From contig NZ_CAIJDE010000060.1 in assembly GCF_903819335.1 (NCBI RefSeq), positions 46,402 to 110,401 on the forward strand: a stretch of 64,000 nt of DNA. The letters run 5' to 3'. Below are positions 15,980 to 25,106 of the stretch, one piece after another. The notes below the pieces were generated by a model. It did not search any database and was not told where the DNA came from. It worked only from the letters and a program-made list of their open reading frames with translations. Source of the DNA: Flavobacterium panici (lineage in GTDB: Bacteria > Bacteroidota > Bacteroidia > Flavobacteriales > Flavobacteriaceae). Positions within the stretch are counted from its first letter, which is position 1. Each line of letters opens with the position of its first letter. A program made the translations under genes and the position numbers.

Positions 15980-17665
15980 TTAATGTTTAATATTTGGCAG
16001 GCTAAAGTAAAAATTAGCACCTGCATCAAGTTTTGATTCTGCCCACACTGTTCCCGAATGGCGGTTGACTATTTTTTGTACGATAGCCAGTCCAATACCC
16101 GTTCCTGCAAATTCATCTTGTGAATGCAGACGCTGGAAAACGCCAAACAATTTATCGTAATAGGCCATATCGAATCCTGCGCCCCAGTCTTTTACACTGT
16201 AAATAATTTTATCCTTTTCAAAGGTTGATGTAATTTTAATCCTGATTTCTGGTTTATATTTGGAATATTTAATGGCATTAGAGATTAAGTTGATCCAAAC
16301 TTGTTTAATTAAAGACGGATCTCCATTTGAATGAGCAAGCTCTTCAATTTCAAAAATGGGGATATTTTCACCTTTTTCAACAGTTATTTCACTTATAACC
16401 GCGTTTACAAGTGCCAGCATATTTATATTGGCAGAAGACACTTCTTTACGACCTAATTTGCTAAAAGCAAGTAAATCATCTATTAATATTCCCATCTTAT
16501 TAGAATTATTAATTATAGCCTGTATGATTTTTTTTCCATCATCATCTATTGAATCAGCATGATCCTCTATCAGGATTTGTGTATAACCATTGATCGCCCG
16601 GATTGGAGCACGTAAATCATGGGAAACGGAATAAGAGAACGACCCGAGTTCTTCCTGAGCTTTTCTTAGTTCGTCATTAGCCAGTGTAAGTTCACTGCTT
16701 CGTTTTTCCTGATAAGCAAGTTCCTTGTTTTTAACAATCAATTCTGCCGCCCTTTTTAACTTTTCCAATTTTCTTTTTTCTTTCAGAATCTTTTCAGAAG
16801 CAAGTTTCTTATTGGCTATTATAAGTTCAGCAGCACGTTTTTCCTTTTCCCTGCTTTGAATAGCCAGTTCTTTATTGGCATCAATTAACTCATTTGCCCG
16901 TTTTTCTTTTTGTTCATTCTGAAATTTTAATTCTTTATTTGCGATAATTAATTCTGCCGCCCGATTTTCTTTCTCTTTATTTTGAAAAGCCAGTTCTTTA
17001 TTAGCAATAATTAATTCAGATGATCTTTTTTCTTTCTCTTCTGCCTGAACGGCCAATTGTAAAAACTGCGTTTTTGCAAGTGTTATATCAGTCGCTATTT
17101 TAAGGATTTTATACGGTTTTGACTCCGTATTAAAAATAGGATTATAACTGCCTAAAAACCATATCAACTGGCCATTTTTCGCCGTCAGGATAAATTCGTC
17201 CTTTTGGTAAATACCCTTTTTTAGATCGTTCCAGAAAAACTGATATGCATTTGATTTTGAATAGGAGGAATCAACTAAAAGACTGTGGTGTTTTCCCAGT
17301 AAATCTTTTGCAGTGTATCCCATAATTTTCAGGAAATTTTTATTGGCAGTCAAAATATTGCCCTCCATATCAAATTCTACAGCTGCATTTGTGGTGTTAA
17401 TAGCATTGGTTAAATTTAATAAATACTGCTCTTTTGCATGAAGCTGTTCTTTAAGCTCAAAGATTTGAGTTTCTATTTGTTTTTTTTGAAATGCAGGTTC
17501 CCCGCTGTCAATAGCAGTATGGATTGTTTTTTTTGACTTCCTGATTTTCTGAAGCGGATTTTCTTCTGTAAGATGGTCTTTATTGGCTGGATGGTTTCCT
17601 TTTTGAAGGATTTCTTTATGGGAAAGGACAATTTCCTTATTACCATTTTTTTCTTTAATGCTCAT
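15980..17665 (-). CDS. Soluble PAS-domain sensor histidine kinase with tandem coiled-coil repeats
   Basis: A 561-residue kinase without membrane segments. Residues 82-200 are a PAS domain (FDMEGNILTANKNFLKIMGY, then the PAC-like ILKIATDITLAK). Residues 208-335 hold about five 21-residue repeats of the form EKEKRAAELIIANKELAFQN, three heptads each, expected to form a long coiled coil. HisKA has His349 (SVSHDLRAPIRAINGY), followed by HATPase_c (WINLISNAIKY, KDWGAGFD, GTGIGLAIVQKIV). It is the first gene of the cassette with the single receiver and the receiver-kinase. The signal is unknown; a PAS ligand or redox cue is possible. Confidence 0.9.
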   Translation of the reverse strand: MSIKEKNGNKEIVLSHKEILQKGNHPANKDHLTEENPLQKIRKSKKTIHTAIDSGEPAFQKKQIETQIFELKEQLHAKEQYLLNLTNAINTTNAAVEFDMEGNILTANKNFLKIMGYTAKDLLGKHHSLLVDSSYSKSNAYQFFWNDLKKGIYQKDEFILTAKNGQLIWFLGSYNPIFNTESKPYKILKIATDITLAKTQFLQLAVQAEEKEKRSSELIIANKELAFQNKEKENRAAELIIANKELKFQNEQKEKRANELIDANKELAIQSREKEKRAAELIIANKKLASEKILKEKRKLEKLKRAAELIVKNKELAYQEKRSSELTLANDELRKAQEELGSFSYSVSHDLRAPIRAINGYTQILIEDHADSIDDDGKKIIQAIINNSNKMGILIDDLLAFSKLGRKEVSSANINMLALVNAVISEITVEKGENIPIFEIEELAHSNGDPSLIKQVWINLISNAIKYSKYKPEIRIKITSTFEKDKIIYSVKDWGAGFDMAYYDKLFGVFQRLHSQDEFAGTGIGLAIVQKIVNRHSGTVWAESKLDAGANFYFSLPNIKH

Positions 17666-18370
17666 ATAAAGCGATGTTTTGTTTGAAAAATAATGGCAGT
17701 AATTTGCTGGAAAAGCACCTATATTTTAATAATTATCTGGATTAGTGGTCTTGAATTATAAATGAAGTAATTTGATATTAAACGAATGTAAGTAAATAAA
17801 ACGGTTATACAAGTAATTATCTTAATATACAGCTATAAAAGGGTGTTATTAAAATGTAGAAATACTTTGAAAATCATTGACTTCTTCAGTTTACAAAAAG
17901 ATTAGATAAGCATTTATAATAAATTAGTCAGTATATATACTAAAGAAAATTACAGCAGGTTAACAATACTTTTGATAAATGAGCTGTCACGATTTTGGAT
18001 AAATAGTAGATCCAAATTTTCTAAAATTAGATGATTTAAATTAAAGAATTTTAATGATTGCGGTATTAATCCTCGTGTTTCATTTTTTTTAAAAAGACCA
18101 ATTCTTTTCCGTATTTTTGTATTAATATTCTGATATTCAAGAATTTGATTTGTTTTTATCAGATTCATTTTTTACTAGCAGCCTTTCGCTATATAGGAAT
18201 TCTTCCTTTAAAATTTAACAGCCTTTTTCATATATACCCTAATCTATAAGTTTAAAAACTTTTACGGGCAAAAATAAATTGATTTTCAAGAGAACTTTGC
18301 ACCTTCAAATCTAGATGTTTGAATTTTAAAGACTTAAGAAAATAATTAAACACATAATAATTAAAAGGTT
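17666..18370. other. 705-base AT-rich gap with one doubtful small ORF
   Basis: Only one reading stands out, a 72-codon minus-strand ORF at 17950-18168 (MNLIKTNQILEYQN, ending SFIKSIVNLL). It has no recognisable domain and no convincing promoter or ribosome site, so I do not call it a gene. No hairpin or repeat of note is visible. The gap separates the phosphorelay cassette from the oppositely oriented gene at 18371 and must contain both promoters. Confidence 0.4.
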
Positions 18371-18748
18371 ATGAAAAATAGATTACTCCCTTTATTTGTT
18401 GTTTTGGCTACCTTCTCGGCCCGTTCTCAGGTTGGTATTGGAACTAAATCACCAAATGCATCGGCCCAATTAGAGGTCACGACTAATGAAAAAGACCCAT
18501 ATGGTAATAGTACCAAAGGTATTTTGATTCCTAGGGTTACTTTAGAGAAAACAACTCAATTTGGTCCAATAGAAGGTGATCCAACTAAAAGTAATAGTTT
18601 ACTGGTTTTTAATATTAAGGAACAGAATGATGTTACACCAGGTTATTACTACTGGTATGTTGACAGATGGATGAGATTTGCAGTTTCAGGTGAAGCTGGT
18701 TCGGGTACAGGAAAAAATGGTATGGATGGTATTCCTGGAACAAGATAA
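18371..18748 (+). pseudogene. Truncated secreted surface-type protein with collagen-like stub
   Basis: A 125-residue product with a signal peptide (MKNRLLPLFVVLATFSARSQ) followed by VGIGTKSPNASAQLEV and GILIPRVTL. This is the N-terminal module common in large flavobacterial exported proteins, which normally continues into Gly-X-Y repeats or further domains. Here the end is GKNGMDGIPGTR and two stops, so the collagen-like part is cut after three or four triplets. It may be a degenerate remnant or a genuinely short secreted protein. A small unrelated gene begins 20 bases later. Confidence 0.6.
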
Positions 18749-18767
18749 TAAAAAAGAATTTTTAAAA

Positions 18768-19082
18768 ATGTTTAAGAGAAAGTTCAAAGACAAATTTGAA
18801 TTTTATCAGGACTCTTTTTCATTATGCAATGAAAGTAAATTGACCGATTATCAACGATGTATATTTGTTGTTTATAATCAGACAGAGTTGATGGATTTTT
18901 TCAAATTGGAAAAAGAAGGAATAAATGTGATGCTTTTTTTATCTAATAAATACCTGCATGATTGTATCTCTTTTTTTGACGATACCACAAACTTAAAATT
19001 GATAGACGCTTCAAAATCCAGAACAGAAATTTTAGATGATTTAAAATCCTATTTTTATAGTTCAAGAATTGCTGAAAGTTGA
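18768..19082 (+). CDS. Hypothetical small protein
   Basis: A 104-residue cytoplasmic protein starting MFKRKFKDKFEFYQDSF. I prefer this ATG because upstream codons in the frame overlap the preceding reading frame. The alternating hydrophobic stretches (RCIFVVYN, INVMLFLSNKY, LKLIDASKS) and final helix resemble the beta-alpha pattern of a degenerate receiver domain, but no phosphoacceptor is evident. I do not recognise the family. It is followed by a strong shared terminator. Confidence 0.5.
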   Translation: MFKRKFKDKFEFYQDSFSLCNESKLTDYQRCIFVVYNQTELMDFFKLEKEGINVMLFLSNKYLHDCISFFDDTTNLKLIDASKSRTEILDDLKSYFYSSRIAES

Positions 19083-19179
19083 TGTAAAGCTGTGATTAAA
19101 TATAGTATTTCCTCGATAAATATAACGAAAAAGAGATACAAATTTATTCAAAGAATAGTCTGGAAATTGAATTAAAAAA

Positions 19180-19226
19180 AACGAGTTAAGTTATTGATAA
19201 ATAATACTTAACTCGTTTTTTTTTTT
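19180..19226. terminator. Bidirectional terminator between the small gene and mnmE
   Basis: A 12-bp stem AACGAGTTAAGT / ACTTAACTCGTT (19180-19191 and 19206-19217) is flanked by an A run on the left and a T run on the right. It can therefore end both the plus-strand gene and minus-strand mnmE. Confidence 0.88.
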
Positions 19227-19247
19227 ATATTGTGATATTTTGCTTCT

Positions 19248-20648
19248 CTATTTGCCGATGCAGAAATTAGCAAAAATATTCCCCAGTAATTCATCATTTG
19301 ACACCTGGCCTGTAATAAGCCCAAATTGGTATAAAGCCTCACGAATATCAAGCGCAATTAAGTCACTTGAAAGATTGGTTTCAAGACCAAATTTTACTTT
19401 TTGTATTTCATCTAAAGCTTTTAATAAGGAATCATAATGTCTTGTATTTGTGACAATAGTTTCGTTGTTTCTTAAAGCTCCGGTATTTACAAAAGATAGT
19501 AATTTGTCTTTCAATTCCTCAACGCCAATTTTTTCTTTGGCAGAGATTTTTAAAAGCGTTAATTCCAGAGTTTCCAGTTTTTTATTGATCAAATCAATTT
19601 CATTTTCACTCAATAAGTCAACTTTATTTATAACAACCAAAATTGGTTTTAGAGGATATTTATTTTTAACTTTTTCAATTTCGACAATATAGTCAGAACC
19701 TGAAACCTGAAATTTGAAACCATCAAACAAGAAGATTACAACTTGTGCCTGTTCAATTTTTTCAAAAGTTTTTTTGATTCCAATGCTTTCTACAACATCT
19801 TTAGTTTCACGGATTCCGGCCGTATCGATAAATCTAAAACCAACTCCGCCAATAACTAATTCATCTTCAATAGTATCACGTGTTGTTCCGGCAATGTCAG
19901 AAACAATGGCGCGTTCTTCATTTAATAAAGCATTCAATAAAGTCGATTTACCCACATTTGGTTCACCCACAATGGCAACAGGGATTCCGTTTTTAATAAC
20001 ATTTCCAACAGCAAACGAATCAATTAAACGTTTTAAAACAAATTCAATACGATTTAATAACTCATGAAACTGCGTTCTGTCTGCAAATTCTACATCTTCT
20101 TCTGCAAAGTCTAATTCCAGTTCAATTAAAGAAGCAAAATTCAAAAGTTCTTCACGTAATTTGGCAATTTCATTGCTGAAACCACCGCGCATTTGCTGCA
20201 TGGCAATTTGGTGAGACGCTTCATTATCAGACGAAATTAAATCGGCAACAGCTTCTGCCTGCGATAAATCCAGTTTTCCGTTTAAGAAAGCTCTTAGCGT
20301 AAATTCTCCCGCATCAGCCATTCTGCAGCCTTTTCGCAATAATAACTGAATAATCTGCTGTTGAATATAAGTAGATCCGTGACATGAAATTTCAATCGTA
20401 TCTTCGCCTGTATACGAGTTTGGTCCTTTAAAAACAGAAACTAAAACTTCATCAAATGTTTTTTCATTGTCCATAATATGACCCAAATGCAGCGTATGTG
20501 TTTTTTGCTTTGTTAAGTCTTTGTTTTTTATGGATTTAAAAACAGAATTTCCTATTGAAATAGCTTCAGCGCCCGAAATACGAATGATAGCAATAGCTCC
20601 GGCTCCAGATGGAGTTGCTAATGCTACTATAGAATCTTGATTTATCAT
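19248..20648 (-). CDS. mnmE: tRNA modification GTPase MnmE (TrmE)
   Basis: A 466-residue cytoplasmic GTPase that acts with MnmG to install carboxymethylaminomethyl groups at wobble uridine 34. The N-terminal folate-binding domain starts DSIVALATPSGAGAIAIIRISG. The inserted G domain has G1 GEPNVGKS at 228-235, the DIAGTTRDT loop, DTAGIR at 275-280 and NKVD. The C-terminal CIGK (463-466), whose Cys is needed for modification, is intact. Length is normal for the family. Confidence 0.97.
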   Translation of the reverse strand: MINQDSIVALATPSGAGAIAIIRISGAEAISIGNSVFKSIKNKDLTKQKTHTLHLGHIMDNEKTFDEVLVSVFKGPNSYTGEDTIEISCHGSTYIQQQIIQLLLRKGCRMADAGEFTLRAFLNGKLDLSQAEAVADLISSDNEASHQIAMQQMRGGFSNEIAKLREELLNFASLIELELDFAEEDVEFADRTQFHELLNRIEFVLKRLIDSFAVGNVIKNGIPVAIVGEPNVGKSTLLNALLNEERAIVSDIAGTTRDTIEDELVIGGVGFRFIDTAGIRETKDVVESIGIKKTFEKIEQAQVVIFLFDGFKFQVSGSDYIVEIEKVKNKYPLKPILVVINKVDLLSENEIDLINKKLETLELTLLKISAKEKIGVEELKDKLLSFVNTGALRNNETIVTNTRHYDSLLKALDEIQKVKFGLETNLSSDLIALDIREALYQFGLITGQVSNDELLGNIFANFCIGK

Positions 20649-20652
20649 GGTA

Positions 20653-20660
20653 CAAAGGTA
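20653..20660 (-). promoter_or_regulatory. -7 element almost touching the mnmE start
   Basis: The minus strand reads TACCTTTG, matching TAnnTTTG, only four bases before the mnmE ATG. If used, the transcript would start at or inside the start codon and be leaderless. No -33 TTG is seen at the right distance. Confidence 0.4.
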
Positions 20661-20775
20661 AGAAAAAAGCAGAAAAATCTAAAGCCTTAATCACAGGTTA
20701 GTTATCCTGTTTAAACGTTGAAAACGGTAATTATTTAAGAAATCATTAACTGTTAAATTCCTGATAATTATCAGG

Positions 20776-20804
20776 TTGTTTTGGATTTAGAATGATTAAA
20801 TTTG
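20776..20804 (+). promoter_or_regulatory. Promoter of the universal stress protein gene
   Basis: TTG at 20776-20778 and TAAATTTG at 20797-20804 are 18 bases apart, a good Bacteroidota -33/-7 pair, 27 bases before the ATG. A small palindrome, CTGATAATTATCAG, lies just upstream at 20761-20774. Confidence 0.65.
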
Positions 20805-20831
20805 AGTAACAAACCTATAATCTGAAATAAA

Positions 20832-21665
20832 ATGAAAAAGATATTATTCCCTACCGATTTTTCTGAAGCAGCTACAAATGCGTTTGTACATGCTTTAGAA
20901 TTTGCAAAAGTTGTAAAAGCCGAACTTATTTTATTGCATACATTTGAGATTCCGGTTTATGACAGCCAGTTTTTTCCAGAAAATTATGCATCAATATACA
21001 GTTCTATAGAATTGGCAAAATTTGAAATGTTTAAGGATGAAATTCCAAAACTTCGTGCAATTGCAGCCGAACGTAATCTTGATAACATTGTAATTAAACA
21101 CCGACTGATGGACGGTGACTTGGTTTATAACCTGAAAAATGCGGTTGAAGAAGATGAAATTGATTTTGTAATAATGGGAACTACAGGCGTTTCTGACTGG
21201 ACAAAATTCTTTACCGGATCTAATACAAATTCGGTAATTTCAGAAGTAAAAGTTCCGGTTTTATGTGTTCCTATTGATGCAAAATTCAAGAAAATTAAAA
21301 CCATTGGTTTTACGACAAAATATCGTGAAAAAGATAAAGCTGAACTTAGAAAAGTACTTAAAATAGCTAAAAAAACAGATGCAAAAGTAAAAAGCCTTTA
21401 TGTTAGATCTTCAAGTACAGATGTGACTGATATGACTATTAAAGAATGGCAGACTGAATTTGCTAATGAAAATGTAGAGTTCCTGGTGTTGCCAAGCGAT
21501 GAAGTAAAAGAAACAATTCTTGATTTTGTACTTTTTAAAGACATCGATATCTTAACTACAATTAAGCATAAACGATCTTTCCTTGAATCTATTTTTGATT
21601 CAGGTTTTAGTCAGAAAATCACAAAAGAAGTTTCTATTCCAGTATTGATAATGCATGAGAATTAA
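20832..21665 (+). CDS. Universal stress protein, tandem UspA domains
   Basis: A 277-residue cytoplasmic protein made of two Usp domains, residues 1-145 and 150-277. The first has the start KKILFPTDFSEAATNAFVHALEFAK and the nucleotide-loop segment MGTTGVSDWTKFFTGSNTNSV followed by VPVLCVP. The second lacks the full glycine loop (TTIKHKRSFLESIFDSGFSQKI), so it probably does not bind nucleotide. Double-Usp proteins of this kind respond to starvation or oxygen shifts in other bacteria; the role here is not shown. Confidence 0.88.
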   Translation: MKKILFPTDFSEAATNAFVHALEFAKVVKAELILLHTFEIPVYDSQFFPENYASIYSSIELAKFEMFKDEIPKLRAIAAERNLDNIVIKHRLMDGDLVYNLKNAVEEDEIDFVIMGTTGVSDWTKFFTGSNTNSVISEVKVPVLCVPIDAKFKKIKTIGFTTKYREKDKAELRKVLKIAKKTDAKVKSLYVRSSSTDVTDMTIKEWQTEFANENVEFLVLPSDEVKETILDFVLFKDIDILTTIKHKRSFLESIFDSGFSQKITKEVSIPVLIMHEN

Positions 21666-21707
21666 AATTCTACTTTAAATGAATAGCTTTTTTGGAAGTG
21701 TAAAACC

Positions 21708-21715
21708 TATATTTG
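21708..21715 (+). promoter_or_regulatory. -7 promoter element of the MutS-like gene
   Basis: TATATTTG is an exact match to TAnnTTTG, 20 bases before the start codon. The nearest TTG lies only 13 bases upstream, so the -33 box is unclear. Confidence 0.5.
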
Positions 21716-21735
21716 TATTTCATTAAATTTAAAAA

Positions 21736-23508
21736 ATGGAAATATATTTAAGCAAGGTCGAACATTATTCAAAAGTTTTTAATCAAACCAGCAAAAGGTA
21801 CAACAGCATAAGTCTTCTGCGACTTTTAAGCATATTTTTTTGTTTGTTTATGTTGTTTTATTACATCAAAACTAATGAAATTGGATATGCAGTAACTGCT
21901 TTTTTATCTTTTGCCGGTTTTCTTTTTTTAATGCGAATTCATTCGAAATTATCTTTTAAAAGAGAATTGATAAAAGCTATTTTGAAAATCAATGAAGATG
22001 AAATATCCTATTTAAAAAGAGAAAAACTTCCTTTTGAAAACGGAATTGAATTCAACGATTTTCACCATCCATATGCTTATGATCTGGATATTTTTGGAGA
22101 ACATTCCTTATTTCAAAATTTAAATCGAACCGCTGTTTTTATCGGTAAAAAGACATTGGCAGATAAATTATTAAGCTTATCATCTAATGAAGTTATTCTT
22201 GAAAATCAGGAAGCCATAAATGAATTAAAAACGAAGATAGACTGGCGTCAGGATTTTGAAGCTCTTGCCATTGTCAGTACTGACAGTAAAAGTGCTTATG
22301 ACTCATTAATTCATTGGATTTCATTTAAAAATAATTCTTTATCTAAAGTTTTAATTTCACTTTCAATTATCCTTCCGGCATTATTTTTTGGTTTTGTAAT
22401 TGCTTATTTTATTACTTCAAAAGCAATACTTTTATCTTACGCGACTTATATTTTTATTTTCAATTTGATTGTTTTAGGAAGATCATTAAAACGAATTCAA
22501 TCTGAAATTGCCAAAGCAGATAATATTGATAAAACAATTAAACATTATAGTTTATTAGTTCAAAAAATAGAATTGGAAAAATTTGAATCTAAAAAACTTA
22601 TTGCATTACAAAAACAGTTGGTTTCTAAAAATATATCGGCAAGTTCTCATTTAAAACAATTGTCAGAGCTGTTCTCGAGAATGGATACGATAAGCAATTT
22701 TGTTACGGCTATTGTTTTTAACGGATCATTTTTATTTAACCTGCATGTTTTAAAAGCGCTTTTAAAATGGAAAGAAGATTATGCTCATGAACTGGAGAAC
22801 TGGATTAATATTATTGGAGAATTTGAAGCTTTAAATAGTTTTGCAAATTTAGCGTTCAACAATGCAGATTTTGTTTTTCCGGAAATCAATTCAGAATATA
22901 AAATTGGATTTGAAAATTTAGGTCATCCGTTATTAAATCCAGCGACCAGAGTAGGGAATGATACTCATTTTTATCCGGAATCTTTTATGATTTTAACCGG
23001 ATCTAATATGTCCGGAAAAAGTACTTTTTTAAGAAGTTTAGGAATCAATATGGTTCTTGGCGGAATCGGTTCAGTTGTTTGTGCTTCAAAAGCTAATATC
23101 CATCCACTTCCAGTTTTAGTTTCAATGCGATTATCTGATTCTTTGGCGGACAGTGAATCATATTTCTTTGCAGAAATTAAGCGTTTAAAACAGATTATGG
23201 ATGCCCTGGAAGAAGGTCCTGCTTTTGTTTTATTAGATGAAATTTTAAGAGGAACAAATTCTGATGATAAACGTAACGGAACTATTGAAGTGGTTAAAAA
23301 AGTAATTGCAAAAAAAGCAATTGGAGCCATAGCAACACACGATATCGAAGTCTGCTTAACAACTAACGAATATCCTCAAACTTTAACGAATCAATGTTTT
23401 GAAGTCGAAATTCAAAATAATGAACTTCATTTTGATTATAAACTCCGCAGCGGAATCTGTAAAAATAAAAGCGCGACTTTTTTAATGCAGAAGATGGGAG
23501 TTATATGA
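21736..23508 (+). CDS. Membrane-anchored MutS-family ATPase
   Basis: A 590-residue protein with two N-terminal hydrophobic segments (residues 25-75) and another pair near 205-250, then a helical core and a MutS C-terminal ATPase domain. Walker A is GSNMSGKST at 422-430. Walker B has Asp501 and Glu502 (FVLLDEILRGTNS), and ATHD follows. It lacks the mismatch-recognition and connector domains of true MutS. Similar proteins are common in Bacteroidota with unknown function; a role in mismatch repair is unlikely given the membrane segments. Confidence 0.85.
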   Translation: MEIYLSKVEHYSKVFNQTSKRYNSISLLRLLSIFFCLFMLFYYIKTNEIGYAVTAFLSFAGFLFLMRIHSKLSFKRELIKAILKINEDEISYLKREKLPFENGIEFNDFHHPYAYDLDIFGEHSLFQNLNRTAVFIGKKTLADKLLSLSSNEVILENQEAINELKTKIDWRQDFEALAIVSTDSKSAYDSLIHWISFKNNSLSKVLISLSIILPALFFGFVIAYFITSKAILLSYATYIFIFNLIVLGRSLKRIQSEIAKADNIDKTIKHYSLLVQKIELEKFESKKLIALQKQLVSKNISASSHLKQLSELFSRMDTISNFVTAIVFNGSFLFNLHVLKALLKWKEDYAHELENWINIIGEFEALNSFANLAFNNADFVFPEINSEYKIGFENLGHPLLNPATRVGNDTHFYPESFMILTGSNMSGKSTFLRSLGINMVLGGIGSVVCASKANIHPLPVLVSMRLSDSLADSESYFFAEIKRLKQIMDALEEGPAFVLLDEILRGTNSDDKRNGTIEVVKKVIAKKAIGAIATHDIEVCLTTNEYPQTLTNQCFEVEIQNNELHFDYKLRSGICKNKSATFLMQKMGVI

Positions 23509-23567
23509 TTTTAGATTTTAGAATATAGATTTTAGAATATAGATTTTAGATTCGAGCTGAATGTTTT

Positions 23568-23710
23568 TTAACGCAAAGCACGCTAAGTTTTTTTTGCAAT
23601 AGTTTGTATTTACAATATGAAAAGTTCGCAAAGGTTTGTACTCACCAAGCTTTGCGAACTTTTTTTATAAAATTTTATATGCAAAAAAAACTTAGCGTGC
23701 TTTGCGTTAA
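23568..23710. repeat. Nested palindromic element, copy A
   Basis: Perfect 31-bp outer arms at 23568-23598 and 23680-23710 (core AACGCAAAGCACGCTAAG) enclose an inner inverted repeat, AAAGTTCGCAAAG / CTTTGCGAACTTT, at 23621-23633 and 23650-23662. Related copies lie near 40631 and 41692. It follows a run of GATTTTAGAATATA-like short repeats at 23510-23552. Confidence 0.9.
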
Positions 23711-23959
23711 AACTACACATTAAGTTTTTGTTTCAAATTTTGAAATAATAGTTAAATTAACATAAATCCAAGATGATTTTTTTTCAAAATAGGGATCAAA
23801 AAATAACTTAGAAACACATCAAAAGCTTATCAAATTATCACATTTACTATTAAAAACGTTAATATAGTCAAAATGGAAATAAGTGAGTAAAATACCGTGA
23901 TTACTGATAATTCTGTTTTATTTTGGGAGAAAAAAATCATTTTTTTGAAAATAAATTTT

Positions 23960-23975
23960 ACTAAAACGATTTTGT
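23960..23975 (+). promoter_or_regulatory. Probable LacI-type operator upstream of the lacI-family gene
   Basis: ACTAAAACGATTTTGT is a near-palindrome with the central CG typical of LacI-family sites. It matches the perfect site at 25091-25106 at 14 of 16 positions. It lies about 60 bases before the regulator's start, which suggests autoregulation. Confidence 0.6.
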
Positions 23976-24034
23976 TGGTTTCGTTTGCTATATTTGCCAT
24001 GTACTAAAATAGTCAAGAATATAAATAATACCTG

Positions 24035-25045
24035 ATGAAAAAGATTACAATTAAAGATATTGCTAAACAGGCAGAGGTATCTATTTCTACAGTATCTTTT
24101 GTTATCAATGGTAAAGGAGAGAAAATGGCGATAAGTCCGCCGGTAATAAAAAAAGTTCAGGAAGTTGCTCAAAAACTTCAGTATAAACCAAGCATGATTG
24201 CGAGCAGTTTGAGAACTGGAAAAACAAGATCAATTGGACTTATTGTTGAAGATATAGCCAACCAGTTTTTTGCAGATTTGGCAAGAGTAATTGAAGATGA
24301 AGCAAAAAATATAGATTACAGGGTTTTTTATTGCAGTACAGGTGATGATAATGATCGATCTGAAGAATTAGTTCAAAGTTTATTGCAGGCAAATGTTGAA
24401 GGATTTATTATTACACCAACAAAAAATTTAGAGCGAACCATTGGTATGCTTTTAAAAATGCAAAAACCGGTGGTATTAATTGACAGATATTTTGCCAATC
24501 AAAAAGTAAGTCACGTCGCAATGGATAATTATGAAGGTTCTTATTCTGCTGTTAAGTATTTAATTGAAAAAGGTCGAAAAAATATAGCCGTTGTAAATAT
24601 TAAAACTGGAATGATCCAGATGAAATTACGGGAAAAGGGATATATAGAAGCTTTAAAAGAAGAAGGAATTTATAATGAAAATTTTACGCTGCATTTAGAA
24701 TATCAGGTAAGTGAAAAAAGCAGGATTGATTCTATTACAAAATTTTTTAAAGAAAATCCTGAGATTGATGCTGTATTGTTTTTATCTAACTATTTGGGAC
24801 TTGCCGGGCTTCAGGCCTGCAGAATTTTAAATTATAAAATTCCGGAAGATATTGCTGTAATAAGTTTTGATGATCATGACAGTTTCGAACTCCATACGCC
24901 AATGATTTCAGTAATTGCTCAGCCTATTGAAGAAATAGCCGTAAAATCAATACAATTGCTGATGAGCCAAATGACAAATTATGAAGATTTTAAAATAGAA
25001 AAAGTTCTCAAAAAAGGAAAATTGATTATTAGGGAATCAGTTTAA
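24035..25045 (+). CDS. LacI-family transcriptional regulator of the mannoside locus
   Basis: A 336-residue repressor. Residues 1-55 are the HTH (ITIKDIAKQAEVSISTVSFVINGKGE) and hinge. Residues 60-336 are the periplasmic-binding-protein-like sensor (SIGLIVEDIANQFFADLARVIE, then ISFDDHDSFELHTPMISVIAQP). It is divergent from nothing and stands immediately before susC on the same strand. Two matching operator-like palindromes flank it, so it probably represses itself and the SusC operon and is released by a mannose-derived sugar. Control by LacI rather than by a hybrid two-component sensor or ECF sigma pair is the less common arrangement for such loci. Confidence 0.9.
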   Translation: MKKITIKDIAKQAEVSISTVSFVINGKGEKMAISPPVIKKVQEVAQKLQYKPSMIASSLRTGKTRSIGLIVEDIANQFFADLARVIEDEAKNIDYRVFYCSTGDDNDRSEELVQSLLQANVEGFIITPTKNLERTIGMLLKMQKPVVLIDRYFANQKVSHVAMDNYEGSYSAVKYLIEKGRKNIAVVNIKTGMIQMKLREKGYIEALKEEGIYNENFTLHLEYQVSEKSRIDSITKFFKENPEIDAVLFLSNYLGLAGLQACRILNYKIPEDIAVISFDDHDSFELHTPMISVIAQPIEEIAVKSIQLLMSQMTNYEDFKIEKVLKKGKLIIRESV

Positions 25046-25090
25046 GAGAAAAAGTAAAAATAAGAAGAAGGCTATTTTTTTAGTCATTTC

Positions 25091-25106
25091 ACTAAATCGA
25101 TTTAGT
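25091..25106 (+). promoter_or_regulatory. Perfect LacI-type operator before susC
   Basis: ACTAAATCGATTTAGT is a perfect 16-bp palindrome centred on CG. It lies in the 277-base gap between the regulator and susC and resembles the site at 23960-23975. It is the best candidate binding site of the adjacent LacI-family protein. Confidence 0.7.

Noticed and set aside
17950..18168. 72-codon minus-strand ORF
   Set aside because: No recognisable domain, promoter or ribosome site; AT-rich sequence readily gives such chance frames.
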